Of a stretch of DNA of 43,920 nt, positions 1-7,792 are shown one piece after another. The stretch is taken from contig PDUC01000053.1 of the NCBI GenBank assembly GCA_002747255.1, positions 1 through 43,920 of the forward strand. The letters are read 5' to 3'. The notes beneath the pieces are model-generated. The model was not told the origin of the DNA. It ran no database searches and saw only the letters and a program-made list of their open reading frames with translations. A program made the translations under genes and the position numbers. This DNA comes from Acidobacteriota bacterium (GTDB taxonomy: Bacteria; Acidobacteriota; Holophagae; Acanthopleuribacterales; Acanthopleuribacteraceae). The stretch's first letter is position 1, and each line of letters starts with the position of its first letter.

Positions 1-1
1 T

Positions 2-2056
2 ACCAATCAGGATGCCGCGATCTATCTGGACGGAAAGCTCCAAGGCAATACCAAGGCGTGTTACCTCTTACTGCGGGATATTCCCTACGGTGAGCACCGT
101 TTGAAGGCAGAAAACCAGACACAGGATGCGGTGAAAACCTACAATCAGAATGCGGAAATAATGCAGGTCAATCTGGAACTGAAGGAAAAGACAGGGCAAT
201 TGAAAATATCCTCTGAAATAGGTTTTTTTGATATCAGTGTAATGGGTACCACATTCAGGGCACCAACGCTTATTACCAATGTAACTGTGGGAGAGCACCT
301 GCTGAAGATCAGCCACAAAGAGCTGGAGTTCAGTTGTAAAATTTACGTCAAAGCCAACCAGACAGCAGAGTTCCTGCTAACGCAAGAGATCTTGAAGAGA
401 GAAAAGCAGCGCGCGGATCAAAAGGCCCTCGCCGATCTGCTGGCCGCCGCCCCCAACACGCTGGAGGGGAAAACCGGGCTTCTGGCAGATTTACAGGCAC
501 TGGCCCCGAAAGTGGGTGCCGCGACTCAACCTCAATTAAAGCAAACCATGGCGTACTTAAAAAAAGAGATGTCCGAGCTGAAACGCATGCAGCTGGCAGA
601 AGAAAAACGCAGGCAAATGGAAAGTCTGAGTCTGGCCTGTCAACAAGCTCTGGAGGCGGCCGAAGGCAGTCTGTCTGAAAAGAAAGAGAAACATGAAAAG
701 CTTATAAAGAGTCATACCAGTTTGCCTCCCAGCCCCATGAAACAAATTGTGGCACAAGAAATCAGCCGTTTGGAACAAGCGATCGAGCGCGGTCAGAAAC
801 GCCGCAAAAAGAGACTAACCATCCTATCGCTCTTGCTGTTGTTTACATTCGCTTTAGCTGTATCTTTTGTAGCGGTTATACTTCTAAAAAAACATGAAGA
901 TGATCAAGCCTGGCGTAGAGCGCAACTTATACATACCATAGATAGTTATCAGTCCTATATAGAGAAAGAGGGTAAAGCAGGAACCCATTATATCGAGGCT
1001 ATAGCAAAAAAGAAAGAGCTAGAGGAAAGGGATCACGAGGCCTATGCTAAAGCGGGCAAGGCGGGCACAGAGGAAGCGTTGCGTGACTACCTGTCGAAGT
1101 ACAAACTGCATGTGACAGAAGCGAAGGATCAGCTGTCGGAGTTGGAGTTACAAGCGAAAAGGGAGAAAGAGAATCGCCGGGACGAGGAAGCGTGGAGGAA
1201 GGCGAAAGCAGGAGATACGGTTACGAAGACGTATTTAGAAGAAGAACTGGGTACAAAGGAAGCGTATTACAGAAAGGCAAAAGCCACGCCAAAAGATTTG
1301 CGGGCAGAGTCAAAAGATCAGCAAAGAGGGCCGCAAGCTGGAGCGAGGAAGAGTTTTACAATCCCCGGTACGTCGGTAAGGCTGAATATGCGATGGATTC
1401 CGAGTGGCAGTTTTACAATGGGCAGTCCGGTAAGTGAGAAGGATCGGAATAATGATGAGGTACAGCATCGTGTAACGTTGAGTAAGGGGTTCTGGATGCT
1501 GGAGACGGAGGTGACGCAGGAGATGTGGGAGGTGTTGATGGGCACGAATCCGAGTCACTTTAAAGGAGCCAAGAGGCCTGTGGAGACTGTTTCTTGGCAT
1601 GAAGCCAAGAAATTCATAAAGAAGTTGAACGGCAAGGGAATAGGGACGTATCGCTTACCGACAGAAGCGGAGTGGGAATATGCGTGCAGAGCAGGTTCAC
1701 CGAGTGCGTATTGTTATGGAGATTCAGAAAGCAGGTTAAAATACTATGCTTGGTATGGTGAAGACCTATTTACAGACAAGACGCATACAGTAGGAGGAAA
1801 TCAGCCGAATGGATGGGGTCTGTATGACATGCACGGGAATGTAAGGGAGTGGTGTGAAGATTGGTACGGAGAGAACTATTACAAAGAAAGTCCAGAGCGT
1901 GATCCGAGAGGTCCTGCTTCTGGCGAGGATCGCGTCGTTCGTGGGGGCAGCTATTGGTACCTCGCCAGGAACTGCCGCTCGGCTTTTCGCAACAGGTTCT
2001 GGCCGGACTACAATGACCTTCATTTAGGCTTTCGCCTCGCGAGGAATGACCCTTAG
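2..2056 (+). CDS. PEGA / transmembrane / SUMF1 (C-type lectin fold) protein, 5' end missing
   Basis: The frame is open to the left edge, so the gene starts outside the window; the first in-window start-like codon (TTG at 101) lies inside a PEGA-type beta domain and is not the start. In order: the end of one PEGA domain, a second PEGA-like domain (about 185-400), a charged coiled-coil stretch, one membrane helix (815-886), about three helical repeats of the type D-x-x-A-W-x-K-A...T...Y (900-1300), and a C-terminal SUMF1/FGE-sulfatase domain (about 1354-2053) with RLPTEAEWEYA, GLYDMHGNVREW and GGSY...LGFRLA. The two catalytic cysteines of true formylglycine-generating enzymes have no counterpart in the GGSYWYLARNC segment, so it is probably a ligand-binding C-lectin fold, not an enzyme. 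The last 40 codons resemble a DGR variable region. The missing N-terminus might carry a kinase or other effector domain (inference from similar architectures). Confidence 0.85.
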   Translation, partial: TNQDAAIYLDGKLQGNTKACYLLLRDIPYGEHRLKAENQTQDAVKTYNQNAEIMQVNLELKEKTGQLKISSEIGFFDISVMGTTFRAPTLITNVTVGEHLLKISHKELEFSCKIYVKANQTAEFLLTQEILKREKQRADQKALADLLAAAPNTLEGKTGLLADLQALAPKVGAATQPQLKQTMAYLKKEMSELKRMQLAEEKRRQMESLSLACQQALEAAEGSLSEKKEKHEKLIKSHTSLPPSPMKQIVAQEISRLEQAIERGQKRRKKRLTILSLLLLFTFALAVSFVAVILLKKHEDDQAWRRAQLIHTIDSYQSYIEKEGKAGTHYIEAIAKKKELEERDHEAYAKAGKAGTEEALRDYLSKYKLHVTEAKDQLSELELQAKREKENRRDEEAWRKAKAGDTVTKTYLEEELGTKEAYYRKAKATPKDLRAESKDQQRGPQAGARKSFTIPGTSVRLNMRWIPSGSFTMGSPVSEKDRNNDEVQHRVTLSKGFWMLETEVTQEMWEVLMGTNPSHFKGAKRPVETVSWHEAKKFIKKLNGKGIGTYRLPTEAEWEYACRAGSPSAYCYGDSESRLKYYAWYGEDLFTDKTHTVGGNQPNGWGLYDMHGNVREWCEDWYGENYYKESPERDPRGPASGEDRVVRGGSYWYLARNCRSAFRNRFWPDYNDLHLGFRLARNDP
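1930..2053 (+). other. candidate DGR variable region (VR) at the 3' end of the SUMF1 gene
   Basis: In known DGR targets of the SUMF1 type this segment reads GGSWNNN-ARNCRSA-N-RN...PDN-NNN-LGFRLA, with AAC/AAT codons in the template RNA. Here the backbone (ARNCRSA, PD, LGFRLA) is intact, while the expected asparagine positions are W, Y, L (1955-1963), F (1985), F (1997), Y (2009), D, L and H (2015-2023). Most of these codons (TAC, CTC, TTC, TTT, GAC, CTT, CAT) differ from AAC or AAT only at the two adenines. The stretch is also GC-richer than the rest of the gene. No template repeat or reverse transcriptase is visible in the window, so this remains a candidate. Confidence 0.6.
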
Positions 2057-2100
2057 CCCTTATACCCTTGTTAGAAAAAAACTGGTTTAAGGCATAGTAT

Positions 2101-2162
2101 CATGCAGACAGACACACCAGCCGAGTGTGTGTAGCCGCCGGCTGGGGGTGTCAGTCGGCATG
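2101..2162 (+). other. long imperfect hairpin / cruciform 45 bp after the stop codon
   Basis: The arms pair as CATGC/GCATG (2101-2105 with 2158-2162), GAC/GTC, GACAC/GTGTC (2111-2115 with 2148-2152) and CCAGCCG/CGGCTGG (2117-2123 with 2139-2145), with single mismatches between the blocks and a 15-nt loop. No T-run follows, so it is a poor rho-independent terminator. A structured element just downstream of a VR is a known feature of several DGRs and would fit the candidate VR, but that role is inferred. Confidence 0.6.
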
Positions 2163-2182
2163 GGACAGGCGGCAAAAAAACG

Positions 2183-2400
2183 AACCACAGATGAACACAG
2201 ATAAACACAGATGTTCATATAGGAAGCCACTCACAAAGCCATAGGTTGTCCATCTGAGGTTCTAAACATTATTCATTAATTAAAAACCATTTGTTTGGGT
2301 GTCACATATTCACCATATTCAATATTCATCCCATTCGTGTCCATTCGTGTTCATTCGTGGTTAAAACTAATCCGTGTGCATCTGTGTCCATCAGTGGTTA
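2183..2400 (+). repeat. ~200-bp dispersed repeat, copy 1
   Basis: Begins AACCACAGATGAACACAGAT and ends with the near-inverse words ATCTGTGTCCATCAGTGGTT, so the unit has inverted-repeat ends. The interior contains a conserved block (GGAAGCCACTCACAAAGCC, then an AT-rich ATTAATTAAAAACC, then GGGTGTCACATATTC). The same unit occurs three more times immediately downstream and again near 28 kb in the opposite orientation. No credible coding potential. Confidence 0.85.
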
Positions 2401-2407
2401 AAAAAAA

Positions 2408-2860
2408 TAAACCACAGATGAACACGGATAAACACAGATAATTATATAAGGAAGACACGCACAAAATGATTGGGAGTGTATTTGAGATTCTGAACGTTGT
2501 TATTTATTAAAAAAACTTTATTCGGATGTCCCATATTCAGTCATAGCCACTCGAACATCAACCAGGAAACGCAATAAGCGCCGTCTTTATCTCTAACATT
2601 ACAAAGGGTTTGTCCCTCCATGGTTTTATGTTCAATATTTTCATGCATTTAGGGTCGCCTTGGTTTTTGTAGTTTTTAAGTCACCCATAATAAGTGGTTT
2701 AACCCTCGACAGTTTTGCTGTGCACAGTCAAACACTTACAATGCTCGATTCAAACCTGAATAATGGACAACCCAAACAGAACTGAAAACAAAGAGAACTA
2801 TGAAACACATTTGTGTCCATTCGTGGTTAAACTAATCTGTGTCCATCAGTGGTTAAAAAA
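2408..2860 (+). repeat. ~200-bp dispersed repeat, copy 2, interrupted
   Basis: The left part (2408-2540) matches copy 1, then about 268 bp of unrelated sequence (about 2540-2807) intervene, and the right end resumes at TTGTGTCCATTCGTGGTT and TCTGTGTCCATCAGTGG. The intervening stretch has no ORF or recognisable gene. It may be an insertion into the repeat, or the flanks may be two partial copies. Confidence 0.7.
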
Positions 2861-2864
2861 AAAT

Positions 2865-3061
2865 AAACCACAGATGAACACAGATAAACACAGATGTTCA
2901 TATAGGAAGCCACTCACAAAGCCATAGGTTGTCCATCTGAGGTTCTAAACATTATTTATTAATTAAAAACCATTTGTTTGGGTGTCACATATTCACCATA
3001 TTCAATAATCATCCCATTCGTGGTTAAACTAATCCGTGTCCATCTGTGTCCATCAGTGGTA
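2865..3061 (+). repeat. ~200-bp dispersed repeat, copy 3
   Basis: Nearly identical to copy 1 over its left two thirds (same GGAAGCCACTCACAAAGCC block) and ending in the same TCCATCAGTGG word. Head-to-tail with copies 2 and 4. Confidence 0.85.
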
Positions 3062-3072
3062 AAAAAAATAGA

Positions 3073-3254
3073 AACCACAGATGAACACAGATAAACACAG
3101 AAATTCATATAGGAAAAACACACACAAAATGATTGGTTATGCATTTGAGGTTCTGAACGTGATTCATTAATTAAAAACCCTTTATTTGGGTGTTCCATAC
3201 TTAAAACTGATACCCTGAAAAACATTCGTGTGAATTCGTGTTCATTCGTGGTTT
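3073..3254 (+). repeat. ~200-bp dispersed repeat, copy 4
   Basis: Starts AACCACAGATGAACACAGAT and ends TTCATTCGTGGTTT; the interior is diverged from copies 1 and 3 (TGATTGGTTATGCATTTGAGG, closer to the 28-kb copies). It stops about 50 bp before the end of the following minus-strand gene. Confidence 0.8.
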
Positions 3255-3306
3255 CAAAAAGATCAATCCAAGGCCATGGCTGGCTTTCACGGTTTTAGTT
3301 GACTGG

Positions 3307-5574
3307 TCAATCCTGAGTCAGCGATACATCCACGAAGATGTCTTCAAACATGCGCTTCTCGTTCCACCATTGCCATGTATTCAGTTGTTCCCGGCTGATT
3401 TTGGCTGCTCCGCGTGAGCCTTTGATGAGGGCGCCTTCGCTGGGAGATTCCAAAATCCATTCAAGACGGTAGGCGCTTTCAGGGAGGGCGTTGAGGATGG
3501 GAGTGAGTGGCAGGTTTCTCTTCAACATGGAGTAGAGGGTCTTGCCTTTTGTGAAATTGTGGTCTTCGTTCATGAACTGGTGGAACTTAAAGCCAAGCAG
3601 TCTGTGTTTTTTGCTCCAGGTTTGCAGTTCCGGATGATGCTTAAAGATCGTGTTCAGGGTGCCGCTCTTCTGAAGCTGCAACAGTTCTTCAAGAGAGACC
3701 GTCAGCTTGTATCCCATTCTGGCTTCATTCTTTTCTACCGTTTGAATGGTGTTTTCGGAAATGGTTAAGTCAATATGATGCTGATCCCGCATTTTGTCTT
3801 TAAATTTCATGAGCTTTTTACGACTGCAGCGAGCTTCTGTTGTCAGGTCGATGATGGTTGCATAGGCATCGCCTTCGTAGGAGTCGGCTTTAACCAGGTT
3901 AACCTGGAGGTCCCTGGTTCGGGACCGCGATCCCGCGCGCAGGTGCCTGTTTGTATTGGCGATGAAGGTATAGCCGGAGCGCTCCTTATTGGACTGATAA
4001 TCGATTGTCCGCCATTCGTCCCCGATACTCTCCATACTGGATCTTACGGCAAGCGGTCTCGAGCCTGCTTTTGCGTATTTGTCCCTGTAGCGGTAGTTAC
4101 TGATAACAGCTTGATCCCAATTGATTTCAGGAATTTTTTGTTGATAGTAGAGATGTGGTTGTTCGTTATTGGGGTGGAAGATGAAGTAGAGAGCGGTTCT
4201 GAACCCAAAACCCAGTCCTCTCAGCAACAGACCTCGTTTCATGGCCGATGTCAGCAGCATGAGCTCTTCTTCTGAATTCAGGTCAATGCGCTTTTCCAGC
4301 AGGACGCGTTTACCCTTGCCCCCTTCAAAACGGAACCGAATCAGAGAGCCGAACAGCAGTCGCAAAGGATCGAGAATACCATCGAAATCAGGTCTTGTGG
4401 CGAAATAGGCTTCCAGCAGCTTTTCCAACCGGCCGCCGATTTTCAGGATGATAAAATTGCCTTCTTTTGTGACACTTACCATGACTGACCCTCGCACACT
4501 GGCCCCTGCCCGCAAGGTCTGGGTTATGTCGGAATCTTTGACGTAATTGAATTTTGTCTTGGTTACCAGAGCCAGGGTCGCTTTGTGGGGGAAAATGACG
4601 CGAATACCGTCGGGTAGTTTTTTTAGTTTTTCCCGGTTGACAGGCAGGTTCTTGGGGTTGAAAGGTCTGGCAAACAGCGCTTTGTGCCACGATTCGTAAC
4701 CGGACTTGACGACGATAATCTCTTTACTGATTCCGAGGAAAGGGCCTATTTCGGAATAGAAGTTACTCTGTGTTTTTTCAATAATATTGCCCAGCAGACC
4801 TTCAGTGCCGATGTGGTAGGTATCGAAAACAGAGTAAAGACCGTTGAAATTGAGTCGAATCTTTCTCTGGAAACGCAGTTTTCCCGAAAAACGAGAAACC
4901 TCTTCTTTAAAGTGCCAGGTTTTTGAGAGACTGACCCCGAGACCGTCCCGGTCGAGAACCTCTTCAAGCAGGACATCGGAAATAAAGTCCCGGCTTTTTT
5001 TGAATTTTTTAGGAGAGGGCTCAGTCGGCTCTTTTTTCGCCAGTTTGCTCAGGGAATAGGGACGCGACTTCCATGCCCGTTTGAAATTGGGATAGAAGCG
5101 CCATATGCAGATCAACCCCTCTTTGGGAGAGGCAAATACGGTCTGCTGACCGGAATGAGCGCGAATTTGGTTCCAGGACGTTATGTGAGTGTAACCCCAA
5201 TGGAGCATAAAGGCTTCCAGATCATCGGGGTGAATGTTCCAGACTTCGGTAGTCAGATAAGTGCCGTCCGGCGTTTCCCTTATTTTGCGTTTATAGCTCA
5301 CTTTGGATCTCAGTCCAGTCAACCTGGCCACCCAGACGATGTCAAAGGATTCATAGTCGGAAGTCCATATGCCCGGATTCTTTTTGAGCCACTGATTATG
5401 AACCTTGTCGAGCATGTGGTGCATCTCTTCCGAGGGTTTAAGTGGCTTTGCGTCCTCCATACTCCACAGAGAACAGGGAAATAAAAGAAAAAAAATGACG
5501 CACTTCAGGCTTGTCAGCGAGAGAAAGCTGCTGCGGTTCGAGTTTATTGAGGTGATTTGAAGTGTTGTACGCAT
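3307..5574 (-). CDS. exported protein of unknown function, 755 aa
   Basis: I do not recognise the family. The N-terminus carries a hydrophobic stretch (about residues 24-38, CVIFFLLFPCSLWS) that looks like a secretion signal, preceded by an unusually long n-region, so the true start may be a downstream TTG/GTG; no clear ribosome binding site precedes the ATG at 5574. The rest is soluble, rich in K, R, W and F, with no further membrane segments and no low-complexity repeats. It is preceded by a 321-bp non-coding gap and a divergent operon, and followed by the repeat cluster, so it is probably transcribed alone. Base composition matches the neighbouring core-like genes. Localisation to the periplasm or outer membrane is inferred from the signal only. 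Confidence 0.8.
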   Translation of the reverse strand: MRTTLQITSINSNRSSFLSLTSLKCVIFFLLFPCSLWSMEDAKPLKPSEEMHHMLDKVHNQWLKKNPGIWTSDYESFDIVWVARLTGLRSKVSYKRKIRETPDGTYLTTEVWNIHPDDLEAFMLHWGYTHITSWNQIRAHSGQQTVFASPKEGLICIWRFYPNFKRAWKSRPYSLSKLAKKEPTEPSPKKFKKSRDFISDVLLEEVLDRDGLGVSLSKTWHFKEEVSRFSGKLRFQRKIRLNFNGLYSVFDTYHIGTEGLLGNIIEKTQSNFYSEIGPFLGISKEIIVVKSGYESWHKALFARPFNPKNLPVNREKLKKLPDGIRVIFPHKATLALVTKTKFNYVKDSDITQTLRAGASVRGSVMVSVTKEGNFIILKIGGRLEKLLEAYFATRPDFDGILDPLRLLFGSLIRFRFEGGKGKRVLLEKRIDLNSEEELMLLTSAMKRGLLLRGLGFGFRTALYFIFHPNNEQPHLYYQQKIPEINWDQAVISNYRYRDKYAKAGSRPLAVRSSMESIGDEWRTIDYQSNKERSGYTFIANTNRHLRAGSRSRTRDLQVNLVKADSYEGDAYATIIDLTTEARCSRKKLMKFKDKMRDQHHIDLTISENTIQTVEKNEARMGYKLTVSLEELLQLQKSGTLNTIFKHHPELQTWSKKHRLLGFKFHQFMNEDHNFTKGKTLYSMLKRNLPLTPILNALPESAYRLEWILESPSEGALIKGSRGAAKISREQLNTWQWWNEKRMFEDIFVDVSLTQD

Positions 5575-5895
5575 GTTATGACGGGCTTTGTTTCTGTTGC
5601 TTCAGGAGTCCAGTGCAAGCTTTGTTGTAACACAAACAGACTGAATTGAACAGTGACATGGAACCCTGATTCCCATATGTCTTGTCGGTGTGGCAGTTGA
5701 TCCTGGTACCAGTGAGTTCGGCCGGCTGCGAAAAACCGGGCTTTTTTTGGTAAGGATTGCGTAGGAACGGGACAAGTGATTGGTGCGAAAACGGAGCGCA
5801 GCGTGACTGCTTCCGATGCATTCTAAACATTATCTTAATCATTCAAGAAGACCTGTGCTAGAATAGCCTGATCTTCCACGAAGGGGTAGGTGTAA
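5575..5895. promoter_or_regulatory. divergent intergenic region with a possible promoter for the TPR operon
   Basis: Separates the minus-strand 755-aa gene from the plus-strand operon. A TAGAAT (5859-5864) lies 18 bp after TTAATC (5835-5840), a plausible but weak sigma70-type pair upstream of the start at 5896. An 88-codon minus-strand ORF fills part of the gap but has no ribosome binding site or recognisable content. Nothing else supported. Confidence 0.35.
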
Positions 5896-7788
5896 ATGTT
5901 TTGTATTGTTGAAGCGAAACAGTGGTTATTGTTCTGTATTTGCGGATTGTTTTTATATGCGCCTTTACACGCTCAAGATCCCGAAGAGGCTCTCGACAAA
6001 AAAGAAGACAGCGTTGCAATGAGCACGGTTGAAAAGACTCAGCTTGTTGATTACTATCAGGAAGGAAACCTGGCCCAGATCTGGGCGAATTACCTTTCCG
6101 CGTTAAAGCAGGGAAAGGTGACGCTCAAAGATAAGGCATTTGAAGAAATGCGGGACTTGAAGCGAAATGAGGGGGACCCTGTTTTTGAATCATTGGGATA
6201 CTTGTTCCTGCAAAAAGCCAATGAAGAAAACACCATGGGTAATTACGAGTCTGCCCGGGAAAATTACCTTCATGCCATTCAGATGAACCCCTATCTCTGG
6301 CCTGCTTATGTCAATTTGGGTCATATCAAACTCAAGGAAGGCAAAGGCTGGAAATCGTTTGTTTCTATGTACCTGAAGGGTTTCAGGAAGGCTTTCGATG
6401 GGCAGAATACATACTTTCTTCTCGCTGTACTAGACTGGTTCTGTTCCAATTTGATCTGGATTCTTATTTCCAGTTTCTCCCTGTACTGTCTGATAGTGAG
6501 TTTGAAATACACTCGGCAGCATCTTTTTATTTTTCTTTCAGATAAAAATAGCCCCCATACCAAGGTCGTTCTGGGGGTGTTGACACTGGTGTTACCCTTG
6601 CTGCTGGGTTTAAACCTCTATCTTGTTGCAGCATGTTATCTCATTATTTTCTTTCCTTTCTTTTCGTCAAAGGAGAAACGGAACACCTACATTGTCTCGC
6701 TTTTTTTGTTAATTGTTCCGCTATTGTATGGGTTTCAGTATGCCGTACAATCCCTGCAGGTCAGTAAAGAGTTCAAGCATCGAAACAAGCAGTTTTACCT
6801 GGGTGACTCAGAAAGACAGATAGCCGATTTGTCCAAATTATTGGAAAGCAGTCCCAACGATGAATTCCTGTTCTCGCTGAGTGTTCTGAAACAGAAACGG
6901 GGAGACTATCAAAGTGCTCTGGCTAATTACGATAAACTGCCCGAAAAGTCCGAATTCTGGGCTTACGGACAGATTAACAAAGGCAATATTTTTTACCTGG
7001 GCCACAAGTTTCAAGAGGCAATTGAAGCCTATGAGGAAGCCGTAAAACTTCGCAGTTCTCTGCCCGAAGTTTACTACAATTTGAGTGCGGTCCGAGCTGC
7101 CATGGGTAATCATCGCGAAGCTGAGCAGGCTCTCATCAAAGCAAAAAATCTGGATCCTGTATCTGTCGAGAGCTGGGAAATTAAAGGACACCCTGTTGTC
7201 AATGTGGAAATGGCGGATGTTCAGGGTATAAAATCGCTGCTGCATAGTATCAAAGTGGCCTTTGTCCATTCATTCAAGCTGGAAATGCCATTGATTAACC
7301 CCTGGATTTTCACCGTTGCCATTTTGATTGCCTGCATCGTTCACAGTAATTTCCGAAATCCGCGATTGCAGCCCCAATCATGTGTCAAGTGCGGAAAGCT
7401 CTATTACCCCAGTGAATCGCCCAATAGCGACTGGTGCAGCCAGTGTGTTCACATCTACATGCTTAAATCCGATTTGCCCAGTGAGGCTAAGATCAAGAAA
7501 CACGAGGAAGTCAAAAAACACATCGCTTTTAAAAACCGGCTGGGCTTCTTGATTCATCTGGTTCTGCCCGGAGCCAAAGGCCTGCTGGGTAAAGGCCGTT
7601 TTGGCGGCTGGTTGACACTTCTCGTATGGGTATTTCTTTTGAGATTCTCATTTATCTCTCTTTCGAGTATTCCACACACAAGCATGAGCTACATGTCCGG
7701 GGTGAGTATCCTCTCCTATTTCATGTGGGGAACGACCGCGGTGTTCTGGCTTATTTTTGGATTGCGCGCGGCATGGCAGGAGGATTAA
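5896..7788 (+). CDS. TPR membrane protein with zinc ribbon, 630 aa
   Basis: The start ATG follows a purine-rich AAGGGGTAGG. An N-terminal signal segment (LLFCICGLFLYAPLHAQ) is followed by TPR-like helices (about 80-160), a cluster of membrane helices (about 178-275), a second TPR block (about 285-425: YQSALANYDKLPE, FQEAIEAYEEAVKL, REAEQALIKAKNLDP), another membrane helix (about 465-485), a four-cysteine zinc ribbon (CVKCG at 496-500 and WCSQC near 514-517) and two or three C-terminal membrane helices. It is the first gene of a compact operon: the next gene starts 4 bp after the stop and its Shine-Dalgarno lies inside the last codons, implying translational coupling. It probably scaffolds an envelope complex; the exact role is unknown. 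Confidence 0.85.
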   Translation: MFCIVEAKQWLLFCICGLFLYAPLHAQDPEEALDKKEDSVAMSTVEKTQLVDYYQEGNLAQIWANYLSALKQGKVTLKDKAFEEMRDLKRNEGDPVFESLGYLFLQKANEENTMGNYESARENYLHAIQMNPYLWPAYVNLGHIKLKEGKGWKSFVSMYLKGFRKAFDGQNTYFLLAVLDWFCSNLIWILISSFSLYCLIVSLKYTRQHLFIFLSDKNSPHTKVVLGVLTLVLPLLLGLNLYLVAACYLIIFFPFFSSKEKRNTYIVSLFLLIVPLLYGFQYAVQSLQVSKEFKHRNKQFYLGDSERQIADLSKLLESSPNDEFLFSLSVLKQKRGDYQSALANYDKLPEKSEFWAYGQINKGNIFYLGHKFQEAIEAYEEAVKLRSSLPEVYYNLSAVRAAMGNHREAEQALIKAKNLDPVSVESWEIKGHPVVNVEMADVQGIKSLLHSIKVAFVHSFKLEMPLINPWIFTVAILIACIVHSNFRNPRLQPQSCVKCGKLYYPSESPNSDWCSQCVHIYMLKSDLPSEAKIKKHEEVKKHIAFKNRLGFLIHLVLPGAKGLLGKGRFGGWLTLLVWVFLLRFSFISLSSIPHTSMSYMSGVSILSYFMWGTTAVFWLIFGLRAAWQED

Positions 7789-7790
7789 AC
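7785..7790 (+). promoter_or_regulatory. ribosome binding site that sets the start of the DUF4388 gene
   Basis: AGGAGGATTAAACGC precedes the ATG at 7793, with AGGAGG overlapping the end of the upstream gene. This rejects the longer reading that begins at 7757 inside the upstream coding sequence. Confidence 0.75.
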
Positions 7791-7792
7791 GC

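Noticed and set aside
1354-2053. True formylglycine-generating enzyme
   Set aside because: The two catalytic cysteines of FGE are not present in the GGSY...LGFRLA segment and no sulfatase gene is nearby; a binding-fold role is more likely.
2101-2162. Rho-independent terminator
   Set aside because: The hairpin has a large loop and mismatches and no U-tract follows its right arm; only a distant A-run is present.
2183-3254. CRISPR array
   Set aside because: Units are ~200 bp with internal similarity throughout, with no short direct repeats separated by unique spacers of constant length and no cas genes.
3775-4275. 166-codon plus-strand ORF
   Set aside because: Lies entirely antisense within the 755-aa minus-strand gene, has no ribosome binding site and no recognisable domain.
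5576-5842. 88-codon minus-strand ORF upstream of the 755-aa gene
   Set aside because: No start signal and no similarity to a known pattern; occupies the leader/promoter region.
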